Below, piece by piece: positions 36,083-44,795 of a DNA stretch of 64,000 nucleotides (its first letter is position 1; each line of letters begins with the position of its first letter). This DNA is from an uncultured Dorea sp. (GTDB lineage Bacteria; Bacillota; Clostridia; Lachnospirales; Lachnospiraceae), in NCBI GenBank assembly GCA_910584095.1, contig CAJTYU010000003.1, forward strand, positions 100,381 through 164,380. Reading direction: 5' to 3'. Below the pieces are notes generated by a model that was given only the letters and a program-made list of their open reading frames with translations, searched no databases and was not told where the DNA came from. Position numbers and translations under genes: made by a program.

Positions 36083-36283
36083 GTGGCCGATTTTGAATGC
36101 AGGCTGAAACAGTACAGACAGTTGAAAAATATGACCCAGGAACAGCTGGCAAATCAGGTCGGGGTGCGCAGAGAGACGATTATGCGGCTGGAAAAGGCTC
36201 AGTACAATCCGTCGCTGAAGCTGGCAATTGATATTTCAAGGGCGGTTAAGGCGCCGATTGAGGAAATCTTTATTTTTGAATAG
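36083..36283 (+). CDS. XRE-family transcriptional regulator
   Basis: 66 residues, a lone helix-turn-helix: RLKQYRQLKNMTQEQLANQV then GVRRETIMRLEKAQYNPSL. GTG start at 36083, three bases after the membrane-protein stop. Single-domain regulators of this type commonly repress their own operon. The repeated element at 35181-35266 is the likely target. Confidence 0.9.
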   Translation: MADFECRLKQYRQLKNMTQEQLANQVGVRRETIMRLEKAQYNPSLKLAIDISRAVKAPIEEIFIFE

Positions 36284-36333
36284 CATCCAGAGTATCCTTA
36301 TAAACGATGACGTCTGGAAATATAAATGATGAC

Positions 36334-36362
36334 TTGAAAAGTCATACCGCAGAAGTTATAAT
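36334..36362 (+). promoter_or_regulatory. Promoter of glyS
   Basis: TTGAAA (36334-36339), 17 bp, TATAAT (36357-36362), leaving a leader of about 105 nt before the glyS ATG. I see no T-box core in the leader. Confidence 0.7.
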
Positions 36363-36473
36363 ATCCGTTAAGGGTTTAACTCAAGGGCAGGCGCGGTAAA
36401 AAGCATATTTTTCAGGCGGCTTCTCGAAACCATATCATTATAATTTATAATAAAAAAGAAAGAGGATAAACTG

Positions 36474-37874
36474 ATGGCAGAAAAGACAATGGAAAAAATA
36501 GTAGCGCTTGCGAAATCAAGGGGATTTGTATATCCAGGTTCTGAGATTTACGGCGGTCTTGCAAATACATGGGACTACGGCAATCTGGGCGTGGAGCTTA
36601 AGAATAATGTGAAAAAGGCGTGGTGGCAGAAGTTTGTTCAGGAATCTCCCTACAATGTGGGCGTTGACTGCGCGATTCTGATGAATCCCCAGACGTGGAT
36701 TGCCAGCGGGCATTTAGGAGGATTCAGCGATCCTTTGATGGACTGCAAGGAATGCCATGAACGTTTCCGCGCGGATAAGCTGATTGAAGATTTTGCCCAT
36801 GAGAATGGAATTGATATCGGCGATAGCATTGACGGCTGGAGCCATGAGAAGATGCAGGACTTTATAGCGGAGCATAAGATTCCCTGTCCTACCTGCGGCA
36901 AGCATAATTTTACAGAGATCAGGGAATTTAACCTGATGTTCAAGACCTTCCAAGGGGTAACAGAGGATGCAAAGAACGTGGTATATCTGCGGCCTGAGAC
37001 GGCGCAGGGCATCTTTGTAAACTTTAAGAATGTACAGCGTACCTCAAGAAAGAAGATTCCGTTCGGCATCTGCCAGATCGGAAAATCCTTCCGAAACGAG
37101 ATTACTCCGGGTAACTTTACCTTCCGCACCAGAGAATTTGAGCAGATGGAGATGGAGTTCTTCTGCGAGCCGGATACGGATCTTGAATGGTTCGCTTACT
37201 GGAAGAAGTACTGTCTGGACTGGCTTAGCGCGCTGGGGCTTAAGGATGAGGAGGTCCGTTACCGCGACCATGATAAAGAGGAATTATCTTTCTATAGCAA
37301 GGCCACTACGGATATTGAATTTTTGTTCCCATTCGGCTGGGGCGAACTGTGGGGAATTGCAGATCGTACGGACTATGATCTGTCCCAGCATATTGAGGTA
37401 TCCAAGCAGGATCTTACTTATTTTGACGACGAGAAAAAGACTAAGTATGTGCCTTATGTTATCGAGCCTTCTCTGGGAGCGGACCGTATGGTGCTGGCGT
37501 TCCTTTGCAGCGCATACGACGAGGAAAATATCGGAACCGAGGAGAAGCCGGATATGCGGACGGTCCTTCATTTCCACCCGGCTCTTGCGCCGGTGAAGAT
37601 CGGCGTGCTGCCTTTATCTAAGAAATTAAAGGACGGCGCGGAGAAGGTATACGCGCAGCTCTCTAAAAAATATAACTGCGAGTACGACGAGCGGGGCAAT
37701 ATTGGCAAGCGCTACCGCCGTCAGGATGAGATTGGTACGCCGTTCTGCGTAACCTACGACTTTGATTCGGAAGAAGACGGCGCAGTAACCGTCCGCGACA
37801 GGGATACCATGGAGCAGGAGCGCGTAAAGATTGAAGACCTAAGCGCCTACTTCGAGAAAAAATTTGAATGGTAG
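36474..37874 (+). CDS. glyS: Glycine--tRNA ligase, dimeric class II type
   Basis: 466 residues, the single-chain alpha2 form. Motif 2 is FRNEITPGNFTFRTREFEQ and motif 3 is GADRMVLAFL. A zinc-ribbon insertion (CKECHERFR and CPTCGK, about 81-142) and a C-terminal anticodon-binding domain (about 370-466) are present. It charges glycine on tRNA-Gly. It is transcribed alone from the promoter at 36334. Confidence 0.97.
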   Translation: MAEKTMEKIVALAKSRGFVYPGSEIYGGLANTWDYGNLGVELKNNVKKAWWQKFVQESPYNVGVDCAILMNPQTWIASGHLGGFSDPLMDCKECHERFRADKLIEDFAHENGIDIGDSIDGWSHEKMQDFIAEHKIPCPTCGKHNFTEIREFNLMFKTFQGVTEDAKNVVYLRPETAQGIFVNFKNVQRTSRKKIPFGICQIGKSFRNEITPGNFTFRTREFEQMEMEFFCEPDTDLEWFAYWKKYCLDWLSALGLKDEEVRYRDHDKEELSFYSKATTDIEFLFPFGWGELWGIADRTDYDLSQHIEVSKQDLTYFDDEKKTKYVPYVIEPSLGADRMVLAFLCSAYDEENIGTEEKPDMRTVLHFHPALAPVKIGVLPLSKKLKDGAEKVYAQLSKKYNCEYDERGNIGKRYRRQDEIGTPFCVTYDFDSEEDGAVTVRDRDTMEQERVKIEDLSAYFEKKFEW

Positions 37875-37883
37875 AATGAACGC

Positions 37884-37940
37884 AGCCCTTATGGAAGATG
37901 CGTTGTCTGTTAACAGACAAAAGCATCATTCATAAGGGCT
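37884..37940 (+). repeat. Long nested hairpin after glyS
   Basis: AGCCCTTATG (37884-37893) pairs with CATAAGGGCT (37931-37940); inside, GATGC pairs with GCATC and GTCTG with CAGAC. No T run follows, so it is not a standard terminator. It begins a 200-bp repeat-rich gap. Confidence 0.6.
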
Positions 37941-37967
37941 ATGTGAGTGAAACGAACACTGAGATGG

Positions 37968-38065
37968 AGCGAAGCGGAATCGAAGTGCGTTCATAGGAAG
38001 AGAATCGAAGCGACGTCTGTAAGAAGGAAGAAGCATCAGCGAAGCGGAATCGAAGTGCGTTCATA
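37968..38065 (+). repeat. Direct repeats of 28 bp between glyS and the cysteine desulfurase-like gene
   Basis: The 28-bp unit beginning AGCGAAGCGGAATCGAAG is exact at 37968-37995 and 38038-38065, 70 bp apart. A degenerate third copy (GAATCGAAGCGACG) starts at about 38003. Just upstream, TGTGAGTGAAACGAAC (37942-37957) resembles TGTGAACGAAGCGAAC at 20064-20079 in the nifJ leader, suggesting a dispersed intergenic repeat family. Confidence 0.7.
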
Positions 38066-38083
38066 AGAAAACAGAGGAGAACC

Positions 38084-39229
38084 ATGGAGAAGATATACTT
38101 TGATAATGGCAGTACATCATGGCCTAAGGCACCGGGGGTGCCGGAGGCCATGGCGGATCTGCTTTTAGAGGGCGGATTTAATATCAATAGAGGCAATTAT
38201 GAGGGCGCGTATGAGATTGAGGGCATGGTGCTGGATACCAGAGAGCAGCTTGCAAAGCTTTTTCATGCGCGCCATTCCAAGGGGGTAGTGTTTACGCCGA
38301 ATGTAACCTATTCCCTGAATTTCTTTTTGAAGGGTTTCTTACGTTCGGGCGGTCATATTGTGGTGTCCGGCATGGAGCACAATGCGGTGATGCGCCCGCT
38401 GGAGCAGTTAAAGGGAAGCGGCGCGGCTTATACCGCCGCGCCGGTTGACAGAGAGGGAAATTTGAAACCGGAGGATATCGAGGCGTGCATTAGAAAGGAT
38501 ACAAGGGCGGTTCTGGTGACCCACGCGTCAAATGTATGCGGAACCACGACCCCGATTCAGGAAATCGGAGAGCTTTGCGTTAGACACGGACTGATATTTG
38601 CGGTGGATACTGCCCAGACGGCTGGGACTCTGGATATTGATATGGAGAAATGCGGGATTGATTTTCTGGCGTTTACAGGCCATAAGGGGCTTCTTGGTCC
38701 GCAGGGGATCGGCGGTTTTTTGATCTCTGAGCGTCTGGATGAGGAAATGAGTCCTCTGATCGCGGGAGGAACCGGAAGCCTGTCAGACTCTCTTATCATG
38801 CCGGAGAGTCTTCCCGACAAATACGAGAGCGGAACAATGAATCTTCCGGGAATTGCCGGGCTCCATGCGGCGCTGACCTATCTGGAACAGGAAGGAATCC
38901 AGAAGATACATAGGAGAAAGATGAAGCTTACGGCGTATTTTCTGGAGAGGATTCTTGAAATTCCCGAGGTCCGGGTAGTGGGGCGAAAGACCTGCGAAGA
39001 CCGGGTGGCGGTGGTGTCGCTGGATTTCCGGACGAAGGATAATGCGGTGGCGGCGTTTGAGCTGGAGCAGGAAGCGGGGATTATGACAAGGGTAGGCCTC
39101 CACTGCGCGCCCGCGGCGCACCGGTCATTCGGCACATTTCCGAAAGGAACCGTGAGGTTTGCATTCAGCGCCGCCAACCGGGAGGAAGAAGTAGACCGAT
39201 GTATAGAAACAATTTATAAGATTGTGTGA
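38084..39229 (+). CDS. Aminotransferase class V, cysteine desulfurase family
   Basis: 381 residues. The PLP-binding Lys is K201 in FTGHKGLLGPQG. Earlier family elements are NRGNYEGAYE, VVFTPNVTYSLN and MEHNAVMRPL. A Cys lies in GLHCAPAAHR, placed like the catalytic Cys of SufS-type desulfurases. This fits the EF2568-like subfamily often found with Se/S metabolism genes. The next three genes encode an iron-sulfur reductase system, so it may supply sulfur for that cluster. That link is inferred. Confidence 0.87.
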   Translation: MEKIYFDNGSTSWPKAPGVPEAMADLLLEGGFNINRGNYEGAYEIEGMVLDTREQLAKLFHARHSKGVVFTPNVTYSLNFFLKGFLRSGGHIVVSGMEHNAVMRPLEQLKGSGAAYTAAPVDREGNLKPEDIEACIRKDTRAVLVTHASNVCGTTTPIQEIGELCVRHGLIFAVDTAQTAGTLDIDMEKCGIDFLAFTGHKGLLGPQGIGGFLISERLDEEMSPLIAGGTGSLSDSLIMPESLPDKYESGTMNLPGIAGLHAALTYLEQEGIQKIHRRKMKLTAYFLERILEIPEVRVVGRKTCEDRVAVVSLDFRTKDNAVAAFELEQEAGIMTRVGLHCAPAAHRSFGTFPKGTVRFAFSAANREEEVDRCIETIYKIV

Positions 39230-39343
39230 TTATAGATGATTTGAATAGGAAAAAATGGCGAACACATTGTTGAATCTGCATAAAAATGTTACTCTTAAAG
39301 GAGCAAATTATAGGAAATATATCAATTTAGGAGGTAACATTAC

Positions 39344-40618
39344 ATGGCTGATAATCACAAAATGTGGGAAGAACTGGGGATGAATCTTGAGCTGCACGAT
39401 CAATTATGCGCAGTGCTTCCGCAGGCGGTAGGAGACGTTTTTTTGACACAGGAAAACCGTCCGGAAGGAATGGACTATTATGATATGGTAGTTGCGGACA
39501 TCCATGGCATTCGTCCGTCAGAGCTGATCGCCCATCAGGAAAAAGGAGGCAAGGTGTTCGGAACCTTCTGCGTTTATGTGCCGGACGAGGTGATTTTTGC
39601 GGCGGGAGCGATTGCAACTGGCCTTTGCGGAGGATCCCAGTTCTGGGTGCCGGGCGGCGAAAAGGTTCTTCCGACAAATACATGCCCATTAATCAAGGCT
39701 TCTGTAGGCGCGAGACTGGACCGTACTTGTCCGTTCTTTAGGATTGCAGATATGTATATTGGCGAGACCACCTGCGACGGCAAGAAGAAGGCATGGGAGA
39801 TCCTTGCAGAAGACGTACCGGTTCATGTGATGGATCTGCCGCAGATGAAGCGGGCGAAGGATGTGAAAGCGTGGGCTGAGGAGATTGCCGCGCTTAAGAA
39901 CGCAGTAGAGGAATTTACCGGAAATAAAGTAACAGCTGAGAATCTGGCGGAGAGTATTAAGCTGATCAATCATAAGAGGAAGGCCCTTGCAAGGCTGTAT
40001 GAGTGCCGCAAGAGCGAGACGGTGCCGATCAGCGGAACGGACGCTCTGGTTATTTCCCAGATCGCATTCTATGACGATCCGGCAAGATTTGCCCAGATGA
40101 CCAACAAGCTCTGCGACGAGCTGGAGAAGCGGATTGCGGACGGCGTAAGCGTAGCGCCGGCGGGAACCAAGAGGATCATGCTGACCGGAACGCCTCTTGC
40201 GATTCCTAACTGGAAGCTTCATAATATCGTTGAGACCAGCGGCGCAGTGGTTGTCTGTGAAGAGATGTGTACCGGAACGCGTTATTTTGAGCGTTACGTG
40301 GACGAGACAAAGGAAACGGTGGAAGACCAGATTGACGCGATCGCAGAGCGCTATATGGGTATTAACTGCGCATGCTTTACTCCGAACCATGCAAGGATTG
40401 ATGATATCATCCGTTTGGCAAAAGAATACAAGGTTGACGGTATTATTGACGTGAATTTGAAGTTCTGCAGCCTGTATGATACGGAAGGATATTTTGTAGA
40501 GCGGGCGTTGAAGGAAGAAGGCATTCCGGTTCTTGGAATTGAGACGGATTATACAGACAGCGACGCGCAGCAGCTCCGCACCAGAGTCAGCGCGTTTGTA
40601 GAAATGCTGAATAATTAA
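39344..40618 (+). CDS. Double-cubane-cluster protein, 2-hydroxyacyl-CoA dehydratase (HgdB) family
   Basis: 424 residues. HgdB-like alpha/beta domains with cysteines placed to hold Fe-S clusters: TFCVYVP, NTCPLIKAS, RTCPFFR, EEMCTGTRYFE, NCACFTPN and LKFCSLY. Only one such subunit is present, whereas true 2-hydroxyacyl-CoA dehydratases need two different ones. A single subunit with its own activase is the arrangement described for double-cubane-cluster proteins, which do ATP-driven low-potential reduction of small molecules. AGGAGG precedes the ATG. Its natural substrate is unknown. Confidence 0.82.
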   Translation: MADNHKMWEELGMNLELHDQLCAVLPQAVGDVFLTQENRPEGMDYYDMVVADIHGIRPSELIAHQEKGGKVFGTFCVYVPDEVIFAAGAIATGLCGGSQFWVPGGEKVLPTNTCPLIKASVGARLDRTCPFFRIADMYIGETTCDGKKKAWEILAEDVPVHVMDLPQMKRAKDVKAWAEEIAALKNAVEEFTGNKVTAENLAESIKLINHKRKALARLYECRKSETVPISGTDALVISQIAFYDDPARFAQMTNKLCDELEKRIADGVSVAPAGTKRIMLTGTPLAIPNWKLHNIVETSGAVVVCEEMCTGTRYFERYVDETKETVEDQIDAIAERYMGINCACFTPNHARIDDIIRLAKEYKVDGIIDVNLKFCSLYDTEGYFVERALKEEGIPVLGIETDYTDSDAQQLRTRVSAFVEMLNN

Positions 40619-40679
40619 AGATACAGCTTTACTAGATGATAAGCATGTCGGTAAAGGATTGATGAGAGAGGGAAAGATC

Positions 40680-40940
40680 ATGCAGGATATTCAGCATTAT
40701 GTGTTGTTTCCCAATCATGATAATGCCATGCGGCTATACAGAGAGCTAAAGAAACTGGGGGTTCGGGCGGTCATTGCCCCTACCCCCAGAAGTGCGAGCA
40801 AATGCTGCGGCGTATCACTGATGGTAGAGGAAAATGACTTGGGCCAGATCAAGGAAACAGCAGAGGAAAAAGAGATTGAGATTTTGAAAATCGCGGAAGT
40901 GGAGAAGGATTTCAATCCCCGCAGAGACAGGTACTGCTAA
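40680..40940 (+). CDS. DUF3343 protein, putative Se/S carrier-like
   Basis: 86 residues from ATG 40680 (AGAGGGAAAG just upstream; TTG 40659 and ATG 40662 would extend it but fit the ribosome site less well). The fold is ferredoxin-like (HYVLFPNHDNAMRLYRELKK), with the conserved double-cysteine motif S-K-C-C-G in the middle. DUF3343 members are described as putative sulfur or selenium carriers. Its place between the double-cubane protein and its activase suggests it moves sulfur, perhaps from the desulfurase at 38084, to the cluster. Confidence 0.8.
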   Translation: MQDIQHYVLFPNHDNAMRLYRELKKLGVRAVIAPTPRSASKCCGVSLMVEENDLGQIKETAEEKEIEILKIAEVEKDFNPRRDRYC

Positions 40941-40992
40941 GGCTGACAAAGCCTGTTTCAGAATAGAAAATAGGATACTAAAGGAGAATATC

Positions 40993-41757
40993 ATGTATTA
41001 TGTAGGAATAGATATCGGTTCTACGGCTTCTAAGACGGCAGTACGGGGAGATAAGGAGCTTATGTTTGTACTGCCGACGGGATGGAGCAGCAAGGAGACC
41101 ACAATGACGATCCGGGAAAAGCTTCTTGCGGAGGGAATCGACGTGGCTTCCGATGAAACGCGGGTGGTGGCCACCGGATACGGAAGGATCGCCGTGGATT
41201 TTGCCGATCATGTGATTACGGAGATCACCTGCCATGCCAGAGGCGGCAGAGAGATGGCCGGGGACGACTGCACAATCATCGATGTGGGCGGACAGGATAC
41301 CAAGGTGATAGTGGTTTTTGGCGGTATGGTTCAGGACTTTTTGATGAATGATAAATGCTCTGCCGGAACCGGGAAATTTTTAGAGATTATGGCAAACCGG
41401 CTGGGCGTGACCATACAGGAGCTGTTTGACATGGCCGGAACCGGAGAGGTGCTGCCTATCAGCTCTCTCTGCACGGTCTTTGCTGAGTCTGAGGTGATTA
41501 ATTACATCGGCGAGGGCAAGAAGCGCGAAGATATCGCGGCGGGCGTGGTGGATTCCGTAGCCGCGAAGGTGGCGCAGCTTGCGGGAAGAAAGAACCTGTC
41601 GGAGCGGATTATCCTTACCGGAGGGATCAGCAGCAGCGCGTACTTTACAGAGATCCTTTCCCGGAAGCTGGGAAGGAAGGTGGAGCCTACGGCAGACGGC
41701 AGGTTTGCAGGGGCGATCGGAGCGGCGCTTCTGGCGGAGGAAAAGAAAAAAAGATAA
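40993..41757 (+). CDS. Acyl-CoA dehydratase activase-type ATPase (BadF/HgdC family)
   Basis: 254 residues, ASKHA fold. The ATP-binding phosphate-1 loop is DIGSTASKTAV, and the cluster ligand region is DKCSAGTGKFLE, with another conserved Cys in SSLCTVFAESE; in HgdC these cysteines hold one 4Fe-4S between the two subunits of a homodimer. It injects electrons with ATP hydrolysis into the partner protein encoded at 39344. Confidence 0.93.
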   Translation: MYYVGIDIGSTASKTAVRGDKELMFVLPTGWSSKETTMTIREKLLAEGIDVASDETRVVATGYGRIAVDFADHVITEITCHARGGREMAGDDCTIIDVGGQDTKVIVVFGGMVQDFLMNDKCSAGTGKFLEIMANRLGVTIQELFDMAGTGEVLPISSLCTVFAESEVINYIGEGKKREDIAAGVVDSVAAKVAQLAGRKNLSERIILTGGISSSAYFTEILSRKLGRKVEPTADGRFAGAIGAALLAEEKKKR

Positions 41758-41865
41758 AGATAGGCTTTTATCTTTGTGAATAATAGACAAAAACCAATAG
41801 GACAAATTAGATATAATCATGAAAGTGAAAAAAGTCCTTGCAAGTAATATAGTTGGAGGATATAA

Positions 41866-41874
41866 TGACAACGT
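41866..41874 (+). promoter_or_regulatory. Possible half operator before the LacI gene
   Basis: TGACAACGT, identical to one half of the palindromes at 42989 and 43021, lies 20 bp before the GTG start of the LacI-family gene. It could serve weak autoregulation. A TATAAT at 41812-41817 has no convincing -35. Confidence 0.35.
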
Positions 41875-41894
41875 AGGACAAAGAGGTGAAACCA

Positions 41895-42896
41895 GTGGGA
41901 AATGTTACAATTGTTGATATAGCCAATGCATGCGGGGTATCCATTAAATCAGTCTCCCGGGTATTAAATAACAGCCCGAATGTGAGTGATTCCATGAGGG
42001 AGAAGGTTATGAATACCATTAAGGAGCAGGGATATCAGGTTAACATGCTTGCCCGGGGACTGAAAGGAAGCCGGACCAACATCATTGTTGTATTTGCAGA
42101 GCGCCACCACGAGGAACATCTAAGCATCTGGCATACGATTATGCTGAAGCATTTGTTTACCTATGCCAAGAAGCAGTCCATGAAGGTTGTCCTTTCTCCT
42201 TCCAGCAGCGAGCGGTTTGAGGAAGACGAGACCGATGGTTTTTATCTGATCGCAAGCGGTATCGCCGATGGGGCGATTCTGCTGGAGAACATAGTAGAGG
42301 ATGCAAGGGTGGATTACTTTGAGAGCCACAATATTCCTTACGTAGTGTTCGGAGAGCCAGTCAATCCTGAGGTTCCCTCCGTCAGTTTGGACAATTTCGA
42401 CGTAGGCTACCGGGGGGGAGCATATCTTGCCGATAAAGGATTTGAGAAGATTGTCCTGTTTATCGGCGAGAAGAAATTCTTGTCTACCCACAACAGAATC
42501 AAGGGCTTTGAGACGGCGATGAAGGAGCGAGGGAAGCAGTATTATGTGTTTTCCGGGATTGATACCGTAGAGAAGGCATACCGGAAGGCCAAGGAGGTAC
42601 TGGATTCCCACGATGCAGAAGCATTCTTTGTATCCGGCGACGAGAGAGCGCTTGGCGTTTACCGGGCAATTTACGAGAAAGGACTTACAATACCGGAGGA
42701 CATTGCGGTATTGGGTATCGATAATATCACATTGGGGAATTATTATTATCCGCCGATTTCTACTATAGAACAGGATTTTGAGATGCTTGCAAAGACTTGT
42801 ATTGATTATCTGATGAATAAAATCGAGAATCCGGATAATACGGATAAGCAGGTATTTAAGTTTTCCTGCAGAGTGAAGGAACGGCAGTCTACATGA
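41895..42896 (+). CDS. LacI-family transcriptional regulator of the ycj-like operon
   Basis: 333 residues from GTG 41895, chosen because GAGGTG lies six bases upstream; GTG 41886 is the alternative. The N-terminal helix-turn-helix (VTIVDIANACGVSIKSVSRV) and hinge (NMLARGLKGSRTN) are typical LacI. The periplasmic-binding-protein-like sensor domain follows (FVSGDERALGVYRAI, VLGIDNI). Two perfect palindromes of LacI type lie in front of the next gene. The corresponding E. coli cluster also has a LacI-type regulator (YcjW). It probably represses the downstream operon until a sugar or sugar phosphate binds. Confidence 0.9.
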   Translation: MGNVTIVDIANACGVSIKSVSRVLNNSPNVSDSMREKVMNTIKEQGYQVNMLARGLKGSRTNIIVVFAERHHEEHLSIWHTIMLKHLFTYAKKQSMKVVLSPSSSERFEEDETDGFYLIASGIADGAILLENIVEDARVDYFESHNIPYVVFGEPVNPEVPSVSLDNFDVGYRGGAYLADKGFEKIVLFIGEKKFLSTHNRIKGFETAMKERGKQYYVFSGIDTVEKAYRKAKEVLDSHDAEAFFVSGDERALGVYRAIYEKGLTIPEDIAVLGIDNITLGNYYYPPISTIEQDFEMLAKTCIDYLMNKIENPDNTDKQVFKFSCRVKERQST

Positions 42897-42972
42897 TTGC
42901 GCTTGACTCAGGGCAGCCAGGCTAGTATAGAAATAAAACGGCATAGTAACATAGTGATTTACGGCATGTTGC

Positions 42973-42978
42973 TATAAT
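42973..42978 (+). promoter_or_regulatory. Extended -10 promoter of the sugar operon
   Basis: TGCTATAAT, a perfect TATAAT (42973-42978) with the TGn extension. The -35 region is weak. Operator 1 starts 10 bp downstream, over the expected transcription start. Confidence 0.6.
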
Positions 42979-42988
42979 GTTTTTATAA

Positions 42989-43038
42989 GACAACGTTGTC
43001 ATATATATTTTTACCCTTTATGACAACGTTGTCATAAA
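42989..43038 (+). promoter_or_regulatory. Two LacI-type operators
   Basis: Operator 1 is the palindrome GACAACGTTGTC at 42989-43000. Operator 2, TGACAACGTTGTCA at 43021-43034, is the core of a perfect 22-bp palindrome (43017-43038). Their centres are 33 bp apart, about three helical turns, so two dimers could bind on one face. They sit between the -10 box and the first structural gene; the second nearly touches the ribosome site. Confidence 0.88.
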
Positions 43039-43048
43039 GGAGACGCAT

Positions 43049-44743
43049 ATGAAAATAGAACTAAAAGAAAAAATAGAGAAAAGACTGCGGATTATTTACA
43101 GTGACGGTAAAAGGGAGCGTCAGGCGGCTGAGAAGCTGGAGGAATATCTGTCCAAATACGGGGAAAAAGACGGAAAAAATACCGGCCTTTCCGAGAGGGA
43201 CAGTATTCTCATTACCTATGGGGATACCATTTTTGAGGAAGGAAAACCGGGGCTTGAGAGTCTTGGAAAATTCCTTGAGAGGTTTGTGGGGAATACAATA
43301 GAAAGCGTCCATTTGCTTCCCATGTATCCGTATACCTCAGACGATGGATTTTCGGTTACAGATTACAGGGAGATTAATCCAGAGCTGGGGACGTGGGAGC
43401 ATATCAGGAAATTGTCCGGAAGCTATGGACTGATGTTTGACGCGGTGATTAATCATATTTCCAAAAGCAGCGCATGGTTTCAAGGGTACCTGCAGAATCA
43501 GGAACCCTACAGGGACTATTTTATTACCTGCGACCCAAAGGCCGATTACAGTGCGGTTACCAGACCGAGGGCGCTGCCCCTTCTTACGAAATTTGATGCG
43601 GTGACCGGGGAGAAGTATCTTTGGACAACCTTCAGTGAGGATCAGATAGATTTGAATTTCGGATGTCCAAAACTTCTGGCAGAGATTATGGAGCTTCTGG
43701 TGTTTTACGGAAGCATGGGGGCGAAGTTTATCCGCCTTGACGCGGTGGGATTTATGTGGAAGGAGCTTGGCACGTCCTGTATGCATCTTCCCCAGACCCA
43801 TGAGATTATTAAGCTGGCGAAGGATATTCTTAATGTATACGCGCCGGATACGAGGATTATCACGGAGACGAATGTGCCGCATAAGGATAACATCCGCTAT
43901 TTTGGACAGCATGGAGATGAGGCGGATCTTGTTTATCAGTTTCCGCTGCCGCCGCTTGTTATGCATACCTTTCTGACCGGGAATGCAGAGGCGGTTTCCG
44001 GCTGGCTGGAAGGGCTGGATTTTCCGGGCGGGGGAGTTTCGTATTTTAACTTCTTAAGTTCCCATGATGGGATAGGGATTCGTCCGGCGCAAGGGCTTTT
44101 GACGGAAAAGGAACAGGAAAATCTTGTAAAAGCGGCCCTGAGACATGGAGGAGAAGTATCTTATAAAGATAATGGAGACGGAACGAAGAGCCCGTATGAG
44201 TTGAATATTAATTATCAGGACGCGCTGGCAGGTCCAGAGGCCTCCGATGGGGAACGGATCGGGAAATTCCTTGCGGCCCAGACTCTGCTTCTGTCTCTGC
44301 GGGGGGTTCCGGGAATCTATATCCACAGTCTTCTGGGATCTAGGAACGATTATTATGGAAAGGCTGTTTCTGGAATTCCCAGAAGGATTAATAGGGAGCG
44401 CCTGCCTTATGACTATTTGGAAAGGATGCTGACAGAGGATACCAACCGAAAGAGGATTTTCGATGCGGTGCTTGCAAGACTGCGTATCCGGAGAGAAGAA
44501 AGCGCCTTTTCTCCGGAGGCAATACAACAGGTAAAAAGGCTCCGGCCGGAGATACTTGCATTTGTGAGGGAGAATGAGCGTACGGAAGAAAGAATCCATG
44601 TGCTGATTAATGTTTCCGGTTCGGCGCAGGAGGCCGCCTATGAAGAACTAAAAGGGCGGGAGCTGATAAAGGGCGGAATGGTTTTGGGCAGAATCCGGTT
44701 AGACCCATGGGAATGCGCGTGGGTGAAAGAAGAGCGATTGTAA
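43049..44743 (+). CDS. GH13 subfamily 18 glucoside phosphorylase (YcjM-like)
   Basis: 564 residues, the sucrose phosphorylase family. The catalytic Asp nucleophile is D231 (FIRLDAVGF), the acid/base is Glu273 (ITETNVPH), and the transition-state Asp is in FLSSHDGIGIRP. The S-H-D-G-I-G-x-R-P loop followed by GLLTEKE is, from memory, the pattern of glucosylglycerate/glucosylglycerol phosphorylases rather than true sucrose phosphorylase (which has H-D-G-I-G-V-V-D). The first structural gene of an operon whose order equals E. coli ycjM-U, where YcjM is reported as a glucosylglycerate phosphorylase. It releases alpha-glucose-1-phosphate. Exact substrate inferred. Confidence 0.88.
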   Translation: MKIELKEKIEKRLRIIYSDGKRERQAAEKLEEYLSKYGEKDGKNTGLSERDSILITYGDTIFEEGKPGLESLGKFLERFVGNTIESVHLLPMYPYTSDDGFSVTDYREINPELGTWEHIRKLSGSYGLMFDAVINHISKSSAWFQGYLQNQEPYRDYFITCDPKADYSAVTRPRALPLLTKFDAVTGEKYLWTTFSEDQIDLNFGCPKLLAEIMELLVFYGSMGAKFIRLDAVGFMWKELGTSCMHLPQTHEIIKLAKDILNVYAPDTRIITETNVPHKDNIRYFGQHGDEADLVYQFPLPPLVMHTFLTGNAEAVSGWLEGLDFPGGGVSYFNFLSSHDGIGIRPAQGLLTEKEQENLVKAALRHGGEVSYKDNGDGTKSPYELNINYQDALAGPEASDGERIGKFLAAQTLLLSLRGVPGIYIHSLLGSRNDYYGKAVSGIPRRINRERLPYDYLERMLTEDTNRKRIFDAVLARLRIRREESAFSPEAIQQVKRLRPEILAFVRENERTEERIHVLINVSGSAQEAAYEELKGRELIKGGMVLGRIRLDPWECAWVKEERL

Positions 44744-44795
44744 CAGAGAAGCATTTCCTGTTAACAATAAATAAAGAAAAGAGGAGAGAAAGGTT

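Noticed and set aside
36363..36473. T-box riboswitch before glyS
   Set aside because: The leader is only about 105 nt and lacks the T-box core and the specifier-loop architecture.
37884..38065. Possible CRISPR array
   Set aside because: Only two exact repeats, a degenerate third, uneven spacers and no cas genes nearby. An intergenic repeat is more likely.
39344..41757. Classical 2-hydroxyacyl-CoA dehydratase (for example 2-hydroxyglutarate) pathway
   Set aside because: Only one dehydratase-type subunit is present, with no CoA-transferase or hydroxyacid dehydrogenase gene. The DUF3343 and desulfurase genes fit the double-cubane-cluster type better.
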